From Verrucomicrobiota bacterium (GTDB lineage: Bacteria; Verrucomicrobiota; Verrucomicrobiia; Limisphaerales; AV2): a DNA stretch of 20,894 bases. Position numbers and translations under genes: made by a program. The notes beneath the pieces are model-generated. The model saw nothing but the letters and a program-made list of their open reading frames with translations, had not been told where the DNA came from and did no database searches. Shown in pieces: positions 1 through 8,217 of the stretch (position 1 is the stretch's first letter; every line of letters begins with the position of its first letter). The stretch covers positions 19,058-39,951 of the forward strand of contig QHOP01000326.1 of assembly GCA_003219345.1 (NCBI GenBank), read 5' to 3'.

Positions 1-523
1 CCCAATAGGTGCCGCCATTCAGCGCGCCGCTCTGCCATTGGTCAAAGCCGATCGCCAGACCGGTCTGCGTGCCTTCCTCCGCCAACGCGCTGGGCGCGGG
101 CTCACCGTCGGTGCCCGCGAACAGGAAGCCCGGATTGTTGCCGGCGTCCGCAGCGACCACCACCGGGTCGTTCGTACTGCAGTAGTTGATGCTGAAGCCG
201 TCCGCCGCGGAATGCGTGCCGCCGCCAATCCGCACGTCGCATTCGAAGCTGAAGGACTTGACGATCAGTCCGTTTTCCAGATCGTGAAACACCAAGGCAG
301 AGCGCTGGCCGTTGTGGGAATCGGTGATGCCAAGGTAACCGCCGGTGACACCGCCGCTCGCGCGCCACAGAACGACAGGTGTCCCGTCATCAGCGGCACT
401 AAACCCTTCGTAGAGGGTGTTGCCTGGGTTTGTGTTGAAGTCCAGGAAGTTCGTTGCGGCTCGCGTCGAAGTTGTAATGAGCAGCAGCCCAAGGGCAAAG
501 ATTTTGAAGTGGATGTTGCGCAT
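1..523 (-). CDS. Secreted lectin/LamG-like protein, N-terminal part (runs off the left edge)
   Basis: The frame is open from an ATG at 523 to the window edge (about 174 residues). It begins with a signal peptide: a short basic start (MRNIHFK), a hydrophobic stretch (IFALGLLLI) and a likely cleavage around TRAA. The mature part contains FLDFN, GGYLGITD, a strand-rich stretch around SFECDVRIGGG, and ADGFSINY. This pattern resembles concanavalin/LamG or legume-lectin-like beta-sandwich domains, which often bind carbohydrate outside the cytoplasm. AGGA lies about 8 bases before the ATG and supports this start. The C-terminus, where a sorting signal or further domains would sit, is missing. The protein is exported with good confidence; the lectin assignment rests on pattern only and no ligand can be inferred. 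It is transcribed away from the SGNH/TPR gene. Confidence 0.72.
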   Translation of the reverse strand, partial: MRNIHFKIFALGLLLITTSTRAATNFLDFNTNPGNTLYEGFSAADDGTPVVLWRASGGVTGGYLGITDSHNGQRSALVFHDLENGLIVKSFSFECDVRIGGGTHSAADGFSINYCSTNDPVVVAADAGNNPGFLFAGTDGEPAPSALAEEGTQTGLAIGFDQWQSGALNGGTYW

Positions 524-824
524 AATGTTGTCCTGATTGTTGGTTTCTTTTGCGTCCCGATTTCGCCGCCCCCTGGCGTTTACGGTAGGCTTGTTCCAGC
601 AGACTCTTCTCACATCAGAGCTATCTCAGCTACAAGAAGTCACTAAAGACACCCGATTCCGAATTTGGCAACAAAAAAATAACAATCTGAGGCAACCGAT
701 TTTGGACGATAGGCGCAATCCGCCGAATTCCGGCCGACGAGAATTTTCTTTTTGTTTTTCGAGCGCCACAAAGTGATAAATCCCGTGCGTGTCCAAAACC
801 AATAAGCCCGGCCGGAATCCCTCC
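524..824. promoter_or_regulatory. Divergent intergenic region
   Basis: This 301-base gap separates two divergent genes and must hold both promoters. It is AT-richer than its surroundings between about 650 and 780, with A-runs near 672 and T-runs near 750. I could not assign a -35/-10 pair with confidence on either strand. No hairpin of the repeat families seen elsewhere in the window was found here. Confidence 0.4.
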
Positions 825-2114
825 ATGAGCGCGGCAGCCCCAGGGACAAATCCGACGCTTTCACGTCGCCGCAAATGGGCGTTCCGCCTTGGAAGCAGCC
901 TTTTGGTTCCCTTGCTGGTGTTGGCGGTTCTGGAAGCGGTGCTGCGCCTCGCGGGTTTTGGCTATCCAACGAACTTCTTTCTGAAAACACGCATCAACGG
1001 CCGCGCCGTGTACGTTGAGAACGACAAATTTGGCCTGCGGTTTTTTCCACCGGCGTTGGCCCGCAGCCCTTCGCCGTTGGTGATGCCGGCCGGGAAAACC
1101 AACCACACGTACCGCCTTTTTATTCTCGGAGAATCGGCTGCCCTGGGCGATCCCGAACCCGCCTTCGGATTCGGACGATTCTTGCAGGTGCTCCTTAACG
1201 AGCGATTCCCCGGCACGCGCTTCGAAGTGGTTTGCACCGCCATGACAGCCATCAATTCCCATGTGATCCTGCCCATTGCGCGCGACTGCGCCCGACGCGA
1301 AGGCGATGTGTGGATCATCTATATGGGCAACAACGAATTCGTTGGACCGTTTGGCGCCGGCACAGTATTCGGCCCGCAGGCGCCCAGGCTTGGTTTTGTC
1401 CGTTTCGCCCTCGCGCTTAAAGCCACGAAGATCGGACAGTTGCTTGACGCGCTGCTTCGGAGTTTCGGAGCGGAATCATCCCGGCAGCCCTCCTGGGGAG
1501 GAATGAAGATGTTTCTCGATCATCAAGTCGGGCCGGATGATCCGCGCAAGCAGCGCGTCTATGAGCATTTCCAAAGGAATCTTGAGGACATCCTGCGGGT
1601 CGCCGAGCCCGCCGGCGTCAAAGTGGTCCTCAGCACCGTTGCCAGCAACCTGAAAGACTGCGCTCCTTTCGCGTCGCGGCATTCATCCGGTCTCAGGGGA
1701 AGCCGGCTGGCGGACTGGCAAAAGTTTTATGACGGAGGAGTGGAGGCGGAACTCGCGGGCGACTTTGCGAAGGCAATACGGAGTCACGCTGCCATTTTGA
1801 GCTGGCGCGGGACCTGGACGCGCTGCCGTTTCGCGCCGATACGCGCCTCAACCGAATCCTCAAAGAGACCGCGATCAAGCACGCCGGGCGCCGTGTTTAT
1901 CTGGCGGACGTGTCAGCGTTGGCGGAGAAGAGCCCGCAAGGAATCCCCGGGAATGAGTTTTTCTTCGAGCACGTCCATCTCAACTTCGAGGGCAATTACC
2001 TCCTGGGGCGAACCGTGGCTGATCAGGTGTTGCGGTTGTTGCCGGAATCGATTGCTGACGCGGCGAAGGGGGAGTGGGCGTCACTTGAAGTGTGCGCGCG
2101 CCGTCTGGCGTTGA
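825..2114 (+). CDS. SGNH/GDSL hydrolase-like domain protein, N-terminal part of a frameshifted gene
   Basis: From ATG 825 the protein starts with a basic segment (RRRK) and one membrane helix (about residues 22-40), so it is probably an inner-membrane-anchored periplasmic protein. SGNH blocks are visible: GES at residues 102-104 (candidate nucleophile Ser104) and GNNE at 168-171 (block III Asn). The normal reading breaks near base 1790: the frame then becomes Trp/Arg-rich nonsense to the stop at 2114, while the sense sequence continues two frames over in the next entry, which carries the block V histidine. A GTG at 789 is an alternative start, but ATG 825 gives a more usual membrane-anchor N-terminus. 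SGNH enzymes are esterases or acyl-transfer enzymes; the substrate is unknown. It is either a pseudogene or carries a sequence/assembly error. Confidence 0.7.
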   Translation: MSAAAPGTNPTLSRRRKWAFRLGSSLLVPLLVLAVLEAVLRLAGFGYPTNFFLKTRINGRAVYVENDKFGLRFFPPALARSPSPLVMPAGKTNHTYRLFILGESAALGDPEPAFGFGRFLQVLLNERFPGTRFEVVCTAMTAINSHVILPIARDCARREGDVWIIYMGNNEFVGPFGAGTVFGPQAPRLGFVRFALALKATKIGQLLDALLRSFGAESSRQPSWGGMKMFLDHQVGPDDPRKQRVYEHFQRNLEDILRVAEPAGVKVVLSTVASNLKDCAPFASRHSSGLRGSRLADWQKFYDGGVEAELAGDFAKAIRSHAAILSWRGTWTRCRFAPIRASTESSKRPRSSTPGAVFIWRTCQRWRRRARKESPGMSFSSSTSISTSRAITSWGEPWLIRCCGCCRNRLLTRRRGSGRHLKCARAVWR

Positions 2115-2983
2115 CGGACTGGGATCGGCGCCGGGTCTATGACGCCGTTTTGCGCCGGCTGTCCGAGGCGCCGTTCGTCAATCAGATGAACCACTCCGAA
2201 CAACTTGCCGTGCTGCGAGAGAAGCTCGCCAGTATCCGGGCTGATCGGACGGCCGAGGCAGTGAAGGCTGCGCGCGCCATTTATCAGAGCGCGCTGACAG
2301 CCGATCCCGATGATTTCTATCTGCGCGGGGATTTCGCCAGGTTTTTGGAGGAAACCGGTGATGTGCCTGGTTCAATCGCCGAATGGCAGCGCGTTCGGGA
2401 CCTGCTGCCTTTTGAGCCGGCCCCTTATTATTTTGCCGGAAAACTGCTCGCGCGCGAAGGCAAAACGGACGAGGCACTTCAGTACCTCTCGCGCACCATC
2501 GAAATCCGGCCCGACTTTGCGGATGCGTTGGATGAAAAAGGCCAACTGCTGCTCAAGCAGCGAAAGGCGAACGAGGCGCTGCTGCTTTTTGAGAAAGCAG
2601 CCAAACTGCAACCCACCGACGCGCGCATTTGTGTTCACACCGCGGATGCCCTTGGCGCGCTCAACCGGCGCCCCGAGGCGCTTGACAAGCTGCGCGAAGC
2701 GGTGCAATTGCGTCCCGACTATTGGGAAGCCCGATACTTCCTGGGTGTTGAATTGGCGCTCCAGGATAAAATTGCGGAGGCGCGGGAACAATTTGCCGAG
2801 GTCGTCCGCCTCCAGCCCAATTATGCGCTCGGACATCTGAACCTCGGCGTGGCTTTGGCAAAACAAGGCCGCCTGGATGACGCGTTGGTTCAATTTCGCG
2901 AAACGTTGCGGCTTGATCCCCGAAACAAGCTCGCCCAACAGCATCGCGAGACGATTGAGTCGCTGAAAAGTCGCGGTCCATGA
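1910..2983 (+). CDS. TPR-repeat C-terminal part of the same frameshifted SGNH/TPR gene
   Basis: Sense coding in this frame can be read from about base 1790 (HFELARDLDALPFRAD), upstream of the first in-frame GTG at 1910, so the listed start is only formal. The segment EHVHLNFEGNY supplies the conserved His of SGNH block V, completing the domain begun in the previous entry. From about base 2220 to the stop at 2981-2983 there are roughly six or seven tetratricopeptide repeats, for example PYYFAGKLLAREGKTDEALQ and GHLNLGVALAKQGRLDDALV, with typical W/L-G-A-P spacing. TPRs form protein-binding superhelices. The intact product would be a membrane-anchored SGNH domain with a C-terminal TPR solenoid. 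At the join, a TPR helix (GDFAKAI) runs straight into HFELARDL, which suggests that more than one base, perhaps tens, is missing. Confidence 0.75.
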   Translation: MSALAEKSPQGIPGNEFFFEHVHLNFEGNYLLGRTVADQVLRLLPESIADAAKGEWASLEVCARRLALTDWDRRRVYDAVLRRLSEAPFVNQMNHSEQLAVLREKLASIRADRTAEAVKAARAIYQSALTADPDDFYLRGDFARFLEETGDVPGSIAEWQRVRDLLPFEPAPYYFAGKLLAREGKTDEALQYLSRTIEIRPDFADALDEKGQLLLKQRKANEALLLFEKAAKLQPTDARICVHTADALGALNRRPEALDKLREAVQLRPDYWEARYFLGVELALQDKIAEAREQFAEVVRLQPNYALGHLNLGVALAKQGRLDDALVQFRETLRLDPRNKLAQQHRETIESLKSRGP

Positions 2984-3181
2984 TTCCAATGATTTGCTGA
3001 AGGCCGGGAGAGGGGTGGTTCAGGGAGAGATTTCCCCGGAATGAAAATTCGCGCATGAACCGGGTGCGGCGAGACTCCGTCGAGCCCCAATTTTCTATCC
3101 ATTGGAGATCAGGACTCGACGGAGTCTCGCCCCACCGTTCATGGTCCCGATGCGCTCCCGATTTTTGGGATTGGAAGCTAC

Positions 3182-3282
3182 CCATGAACCGACCCACCCC
3201 TGGCCCCTCCCAGGAGGGGAACTCGCAAGCGTGCCTCGACATTGACTCCCCTCCTCCGGAGGGGTTGGGGGTGGGTTCATGG
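3182..3282. repeat. Palindromic element B, copy 1 (101 bp)
   Basis: The ends CCATGAACC (3182-3190) and GGTTCATGG (3274-3282) are exact inverted repeats, and pairing extends inward through ACCCACCCC and GGGGGTGGG. Each arm carries its own smaller palindrome (CCCCTCCCAGGAGGGG and CCCCTCCTCCGGAGGGG), so the strand could fold as a three-armed, cloverleaf-like structure. A near-identical copy of the same length lies at 3320-3420. It encodes nothing recognisable and has no transposase. Confidence 0.85.
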
Positions 3283-3319
3283 CTTCGATTCACGTCCGGA
3301 TTTCGGAGGTGTTCCCTAC

Positions 3320-3420
3320 CCATGAACCGACCCACCTCTGGCCCCTCCCAGGAGGGGAACTCGGCAAGCGTGCCCGACATTGGCTCCCCTCCTCCGGAGA
3401 GGTTGGGGGTGGGTTCATGG
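3320..3420. repeat. Palindromic element B, copy 2 (101 bp)
   Basis: Same length and architecture as 3182-3282, differing at about five positions including one inserted and one deleted base in the central loop. The copy-to-copy period is 138 bases. The shared flanks and the 37-base interior between the copies suggest the whole hairpin-plus-unit block was duplicated, or was inserted twice by one mechanism. Confidence 0.85.
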
Positions 3421-3460
3421 TCGCAACTCACTTCCAAAAAATGGAGGTGTTCGCTCTCCA

Positions 3461-3557
3461 GGAACCTCGTAGCAACCGACGTGAGGAGGCTCTCATCGAT
3501 TTCGGATTTCGGATTTCGGATTTGGAGTAATGAGCCTCACGTCGGCTGCTACGGTTC
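3461..3557. repeat. Palindromic element C with ACGTCGG core
   Basis: The left arm around GTAGCAACCGACGTGAGG (3470-3487) pairs with the right arm around CCTCACGTCGGCTGCTAC (3535-3552), flanked by GAACC and GGTTC. The loop contains three tandem copies of ATTTCGG (about 3499-3519). Half-copies of the same sequence occur at 11031-11057, inside a gene, and at 12076-12102. Confidence 0.8.
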
Positions 3558-3688
3558 AGCGGTTCAATGCGCGAAATTTTTCCAGGAAATCCTCCCCAAA
3601 GGGTCCGCGAGCCGGAGAATCCAGGAGTTTTCGGTTCCATCGTGGCTCGCCGGTAGTCTCGCCCCGCCAAAGCAGCCCACTACCAAGA

Positions 3689-3714
3689 AAGAGGCGGGGG
3701 TAATCCGGCCTCTT
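3689..3714 (-). terminator. Probable intrinsic terminator of the PA14-repeat gene
   Basis: On the minus strand, AAGAGGC and GCCTCTT form a 7-bp stem with a 12-base loop, starting about 16 bases after the stop codon at 3730-3732. The following bases (TCTTGG, with the stem ending in TT) give only a weak U-tract. Placement is right for a terminator; the short U-tract lowers confidence. Confidence 0.45.
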
Positions 3715-3729
3715 CGGAGGTCACACGCT

Positions 3730-6700
3730 CTACTGCTGCGCGCGGAAGAACAGGTTCCCTGTGCCGACGCCGGTCGTGTACGAGCCGTCGTTGTCGCCGG
3801 TGGACGTCCAGGTTGTTCCCGGATTCAGGCTGGTGGTGGAATACAGCGTTCCGCCCCCGGTCCAGGTCACGGTGACCATGCCGCCGGCAATACTGACGTT
3901 TGTGATTTGTATCTGCGCGGCTGTGATGACGTGGTAATACGCCTTGACTGCGTTCGGATTGGTGCGGTCGTTGACGGGCACCTTCGTGTTGTTCGGGCCG
4001 TAGGTGAAGAACTCCAGGTTGCCGTCGCCAGTGCCTTGATACCAGACGAGTCGGATCGGATACAGACCCGCCTCCGGTGTGATGAAGGCGAAGGGAATGT
4101 CCTGCGCACCCGCTCCACGATCAATCGTGAACAGGACGGTCCCGTTGGTTACGCCAGGGGTGCCAATCTTGACCGCCCATCCGTCGTCGCCGTTGACGCC
4201 GAACTTCTGATAACCCGCAGGCAAGTCGAGGTAGGCGAAGATTTCGGCAGCCACGTTTTGTATTCCCGCTGCGCCGGTTAAGCCTGTGCCCGGAAGTCCG
4301 GGAATTGGATCGTCCGCGGTTCCAGTCAGGATCGTTTGGAAGTTTCCGATTTCAGCTCCGGATTGGCCGGGGACCTTTCGCGAACTCCAGTTGATGATGT
4401 TGGTGATGGTGTAACTGCCATCCGGGTTGGGACCTGGTATTGCCACACTGGGGATCGAGCCTGCCAATTGCGCCTCGGCGTTGGTCGCGCTATTAGGCAG
4501 CGTCCCAGGCCGGGCAGTTGTGGATTGAACGACCTTAACATGGAAACCGCCCGCGTTCGGGTCCGCCTGGCTGGACGGCAGTGCCACACCGGTCGCAACG
4601 CTCACATTGGTAATCACCGAGAATATCCAATAGTTCGTCGTGTTGGCATACACCAGGCCGGCTACATGGTTCGAACTGGACGACAATGGGGTCGGCGGTG
4701 TGTAGAGCACCAGTTTATCGGTCGAATTGGGAATGTCCGTTAGTGCCGGAGTCACGTTGACGCCATCGAGCACCATGCCCACCGAGCCGGTTCCCAGGTC
4801 TGCCACAACCGCGCCGACCGCGTCGCCAAATGGCCGTTGGGCGGTTGACGAGTTGGCGACCTCGCCGGAGTTCCAACTGCCGTTCAGAAGACCCAGTTTG
4901 ACCTGGATGGGACCCGGCCCGCTTTGCTGATTTCGGTTTTGCCACAGCGAAACGTTGCCGCCCGTAGTCGTCTGGGGCTGGATCGTGCCGATGTACGGCA
5001 TGGGATAGACCGAAAATTTCACCCAGGGCCGAGTCGGGCCGGTGTAGGTGTTGTAGGCCGTGATTGGCGAAATCAGATTACCACCATTGTTCACCACCGA
5101 AGGAAAAGCTCCAGTTGTGTCGTTAACCAGGACTTGTGTTCCGGTGTTCCTGTCAATATTGAAGAACTCCGTGTTGACCCCGCCGCCGCCTTCCCAGAAG
5201 AGGATGCGGAACGGATAAATTCCGTCCTCAGGCACAATGACATTGAAGGCTGCGTTTGGATTGTTTGCCGGATTTCCGTTCTGGCCGCCCGGGGCATCGC
5301 GGAAACCGAGCAGTGTGCCCAGCGTATCTCGAGGGTTCGGCGCGGAAATACACGTCCACCCGTCGTCCACATTCAAGCCGAAGAGATAGTCTCCAGCCTT
5401 GAGATTCAAGTAGGTAGTGAATTCATGCACCGTATTGTCCAGCCCGAGATTCGAGGTGCCGGTACCGGGCATGCCGGGAAGATTCATGTCGCCGTTGAAA
5501 ATGCCGCCATTCGCAGCCTGGCCGGTGGTTGTGCTGTGGTTGAAGTTGAGGACTGCGGTTGAGCTGGACGTGTTGGTTAGGTCATAACTTCCGTCCGAAT
5601 TCGCCAGCGAGGGGTCGAGCAGGTTCGGGTACGGCTGGTTGTTGGTCGGGTTGATGTAACCATCCGCCAATTCGATCTCCGGCCCGGGCATATTGTTGCC
5701 GCTATGGCGACCGCCGTTGCCCTGGCTTGCATCGCCGGAACGGTCGATCTGCCGCGCACGGACATGGAAACCGGAACCGCTGACATCAGTGGCCAGCACT
5801 TTGTTGGCGGGAGGAATGGGCCGGATGTACCTCGGCACCGTGAAGATCCAGGTGTTCGTGGCGGTCACAGTGTTCCCGCCTTCGGTAAAGCTATAGATCA
5901 GCGTGTTCGTGTTGGCCCCGGAAAACAGCAGCTTCGATAGCGAGCCTGCCCGACGGATCGTCGTGACGTTGTTCGTCTTGCCCGCCGTGATGGTCTGAGT
6001 CACTCCGTTGATGGTCAAAGCGGCTGAATCGGCGTTGAGCGGAAGCATCCCGTCTTTGATATCGATAACCACGTCGTCATCCGCGAACGCGTAACCGTAG
6101 TTGACCGTCGGCAGCACCCTGGAAATGAAAGGATTGGTTCCGGTTGCAAGGTCCACCACGAAGAACTCGACTCCGGCATTGGCGCGGGTTGAGTCCCAGT
6201 ACATCAGACGAAACGGGTAGAGGCCGTCCTTTCCCACCACGAAGTCCGCGTAGGTATCTGCCATCGCTCGATCACCCGCAGTGCCGAGTTGCACGCCGAC
6301 CACGTCTCCGGGCCCGCGTCCCGCCGAAAGCCTGAACCCGTCGCCGCTGTTCACGCCGAAGCGGTACGCGCCTGCCTTCAAATCCAGAATGGTCTCGAAC
6401 GATGCGACATAGTAGTCACTCGGGAACGCGCTGTTTCCAGGAATGCCCGGCACGGTGTCGTCGGGAACCGCAGGAACGCTGTTCACCGAGAAGTTGCCGC
6501 CCGCGGTGCCGACGCCAGCGTCATCGTCCAGGTTGATTACCCGCGGCATGACGAACAAACCATCAGCGCCAATCGGGTCCACGGTTGTCCCATCGGCGTG
6601 CGTCCACTGCGGCCTGATTGTGTTTGCGTAAGGCTGGCCGGTCGTCGGATCAATATATCCGTTGGCGATCTGTCGCTCGGCGTTTGGAGCCAGTCCGGTG

Positions 6701-7908
6701 GAGGGGTTCCGAGCCGCACCAATCTGGTGGATCTTGGCTTTGAAGCCGGGCTTGGTTGGATCGACTGAGGCGAGGGCATACGTGGGGGGGATGGTGGAGT
6801 AAGCGGGGACAGTGAACGTCCAAAAGCTGGTGTAAGAGTTTCCGGCCGTGTCGGTGTAAGCCAGTCTGTTGGTGTGTACGGCAGCGCTAAGGAGGGGCGC
6901 CAGGACTGAGATGCTCGTCACGGCGCCGGATTTCGTGACCGCGCCCGTCAGATTTGTCTCGTCGAGTGAGAACGTGATGGAATTGGTAGCAAGCGTGGTC
7001 GCCCCGTCGGTTATCTCGACGCGCATGAACGGTGCCGGCGGGACAACGGACCCGCTTCCGGACGGATCGATCCAGGTCGTACTGGAAGGAGTGGCGAAGG
7101 TAATCAGAGGCGGGCTTGCCGTAGTTTCGCGGAAGGCTTTGATGGAGTTGGCCTGGTTCGTATCGTTCACCAGATACCGATTGCCGGAAGTGGTGCCGGG
7201 CGCAAATGTGTAGAATTCGATTCCCGAATTGGCACCGGTGTTTTCCCACCACAGCAGGCGGAATGGATACAATCCCGCCTGTGTCACGGTGATGTTGGCC
7301 TCGGTGTTGCCAAACCCACGGGTTGTGTCCAGACTGATGAGTTGGACGGCGCTTGGGACGCGATTCACCCCGCTGCCGATGGTCAACCTGAAACCGTCAT
7401 CACTGTTCACACCGAAGCGGACCGTGCCTGCCGGCAGTTGAAGGAACCCGGTGAATTCCGCAGCGAAGTAATCCCCGCCGCCTGGAATTCCAGGTTCCGG
7501 GTCATCTGGAATGTCCATGGGCGGCGTGTCGTAGATGGAGAAGTTATCGGCTGCGTTCGCGCCGCTTCCATTGGCGCCTTGTTCGTGCAGATTGATGTAG
7601 CGGCCAATATTGTAGATGAAGTCACCATCGGCGGGGTCGGGGGTGGCAGCATTCGCGGCTGCGAACGGCTGCCCGGTCATTGGATCGATCGCTTTTCCCG
7701 AGATGAGCGCTTCCGCGCGATGCACCTGGTCCATGGGAAGGCCGGAGTTTCCTTGAACTATGTACATTTTCATCCCTGGGACATTCATATTAACGAACCC
7801 GGGCGGAGCCATCATATTGGTGCTGATGGTTTGAGCCGGAGCCAGTTGCAGGCTGCAAATCATCGCCAGACTCGCGAAGACCGGTTTGAAGCTGGTTAAA
7901 TGTTGCAT
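3730..7908 (-). CDS. Large secreted protein with four PA14-like modules
   Basis: The 1392-aa product starts at MQHLTSF, which gives a clean signal peptide (hydrophobic core VFASLAMICSLQLA, cleavage near APAQ). The frame is open to 8193, but the extra 95 residues look non-coding and would bury the signal peptide. Four diverged copies of a module of about 200 residues follow, at roughly 45-260, 395-600, 715-930 and 1125-1330. Each ends in the PA14-like pattern F-G-V/L-N-x-x-D-G-F/W (near residues 169, 522, 846 and 1239) followed by GLYPFRLLWWE...EFF-type strands. Ig-like linkers with FTVP or FSV endings separate them. A C-terminal segment (about 1335-1392) ends in LFFRAQQ. PA14 domains commonly bind glycans, so surface carbohydrate binding is likely. 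There is no catalytic domain or visible anchor. No clear Shine-Dalgarno precedes the start. Confidence 0.85.
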   Translation of the reverse strand: MQHLTSFKPVFASLAMICSLQLAPAQTISTNMMAPPGFVNMNVPGMKMYIVQGNSGLPMDQVHRAEALISGKAIDPMTGQPFAAANAATPDPADGDFIYNIGRYINLHEQGANGSGANAADNFSIYDTPPMDIPDDPEPGIPGGGDYFAAEFTGFLQLPAGTVRFGVNSDDGFRLTIGSGVNRVPSAVQLISLDTTRGFGNTEANITVTQAGLYPFRLLWWENTGANSGIEFYTFAPGTTSGNRYLVNDTNQANSIKAFRETTASPPLITFATPSSTTWIDPSGSGSVVPPAPFMRVEITDGATTLATNSITFSLDETNLTGAVTKSGAVTSISVLAPLLSAAVHTNRLAYTDTAGNSYTSFWTFTVPAYSTIPPTYALASVDPTKPGFKAKIHQIGAARNPSTGLAPNAERQIANGYIDPTTGQPYANTIRPQWTHADGTTVDPIGADGLFVMPRVINLDDDAGVGTAGGNFSVNSVPAVPDDTVPGIPGNSAFPSDYYVASFETILDLKAGAYRFGVNSGDGFRLSAGRGPGDVVGVQLGTAGDRAMADTYADFVVGKDGLYPFRLMYWDSTRANAGVEFFVVDLATGTNPFISRVLPTVNYGYAFADDDVVIDIKDGMLPLNADSAALTINGVTQTITAGKTNNVTTIRRAGSLSKLLFSGANTNTLIYSFTEGGNTVTATNTWIFTVPRYIRPIPPANKVLATDVSGSGFHVRARQIDRSGDASQGNGGRHSGNNMPGPEIELADGYINPTNNQPYPNLLDPSLANSDGSYDLTNTSSSTAVLNFNHSTTTGQAANGGIFNGDMNLPGMPGTGTSNLGLDNTVHEFTTYLNLKAGDYLFGLNVDDGWTCISAPNPRDTLGTLLGFRDAPGGQNGNPANNPNAAFNVIVPEDGIYPFRILFWEGGGGVNTEFFNIDRNTGTQVLVNDTTGAFPSVVNNGGNLISPITAYNTYTGPTRPWVKFSVYPMPYIGTIQPQTTTGGNVSLWQNRNQQSGPGPIQVKLGLLNGSWNSGEVANSSTAQRPFGDAVGAVVADLGTGSVGMVLDGVNVTPALTDIPNSTDKLVLYTPPTPLSSSSNHVAGLVYANTTNYWIFSVITNVSVATGVALPSSQADPNAGGFHVKVVQSTTARPGTLPNSATNAEAQLAGSIPSVAIPGPNPDGSYTITNIINWSSRKVPGQSGAEIGNFQTILTGTADDPIPGLPGTGLTGAAGIQNVAAEIFAYLDLPAGYQKFGVNGDDGWAVKIGTPGVTNGTVLFTIDRGAGAQDIPFAFITPEAGLYPIRLVWYQGTGDGNLEFFTYGPNNTKVPVNDRTNPNAVKAYYHVITAAQIQITNVSIAGGMVTVTWTGGGTLYSTTSLNPGTTWTSTGDNDGSYTTGVGTGNLFFRAQQ

Positions 7909-8217
7909 GTTTCGATTGAGACAAGAGGTCAACGCCCGCCGTCGGCGGGAGGTTTGTGCGATAGCAGGCGCCCAAAAGGCATAGTTCATGCGACGTCTGT
8001 CATTTTTTGCTGTTACCACCATTGGACTAAATCTGCTGACCCAGTAAAATAAGGTGTTTACCCCATTTGGCCGGGAGGTCGTTACCCCATAGCGCGAGGT
8101 GGGGGGGGGGGTCCGTGTCTGAACGACATCACCACGTGACAAACTTGTTCTGATCGGGCGACCTGGCTCAAAAGTCTTCTCTCGCATTTTCAATCAGCTT
8201 GTGATTTATCCTGAAGC
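7909..8217. promoter_or_regulatory. Divergent intergenic region with hairpin, direct repeat and G-tract
   Basis: This 309-base gap lies between divergent starts and should contain both promoters. Three items are visible. A short hairpin, CCCGCC-GTC-GGCGGG, lies at 7935-7949, within the probable leader of the PA14 gene. A direct repeat TTACCCCAT occurs at 8058-8066 and 8082-8090, a 24-base spacing that could suit a protein-binding site. A run of 11 G lies at 8101-8111. I could not place promoter boxes with confidence. Confidence 0.4.

Larger units (their letters stand above)
3136..3466. repeat. Three 55-bp GGTTCATGG-N37-CCATGAACC units
   Basis: The units are 3136-3190, 3274-3328 and 3412-3466, each 9+37+9 bases; the first has one mismatch in its left 9-mer and the third one in its right 9-mer. 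The 37-base interiors differ, but each centres on a small stem: CCCGATTTTTGGG in the first, TCCG-GATTT-CGGA in the second, TTCC-AAAAAAT-GGA in the third. The second and third also share GGAGGTGTTC on the right side. Constant length and changing but still self-complementary sequence suggest structure is what is kept. Confidence 0.8.
2984..3557. repeat. Array of alternating palindromic elements in a convergent intergenic gap
   Basis: The array begins right after the stop of the TPR gene. Longer hairpins of different sequence alternate with short units bounded by GGTTCATGG on the left and CCATGAACC on the right. The longer hairpins are about 3053-3144 (arms GGCGAGACTCCGTCGAG and its complement), 3182-3282, 3320-3420 and 3461-3557. 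The short units are 3017-3061 (degenerate), 3136-3190, 3274-3328 and 3412-3466. Every hairpin is flanked by GAACC...GGTTC, so each boundary 9-mer serves two palindromes at once. The gap lies between two genes that end toward each other, so the hairpins could act as bidirectional terminators or mRNA 3'-end stabilisers. That role is inferred; the repeats themselves are read directly. Confidence 0.85.

Noticed and set aside
2178..2989. Minus-strand frames under the TPR region
   Set aside because: The plus strand has clear TPR periodicity; these are shadows.
2984..3557. CRISPR-like array
   Set aside because: The near-constant 37-base interiors recall spacers, but the flanking hairpins are different sequences, the interiors are self-complementary, there are only three full units and no cas genes are present.
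3055..4281. Open frame of 408 codons on the plus strand across the hairpin array
   Set aside because: It runs through palindromic repeats and then antisense to the PA14 gene; open only because the GC-rich repeats lack stops.
7909..8193. N-terminal extension of the PA14-repeat protein by 95 residues
   Set aside because: The extension reads through a G-run and a hairpin, lacks domain character and would bury a good signal peptide that begins at 7908.
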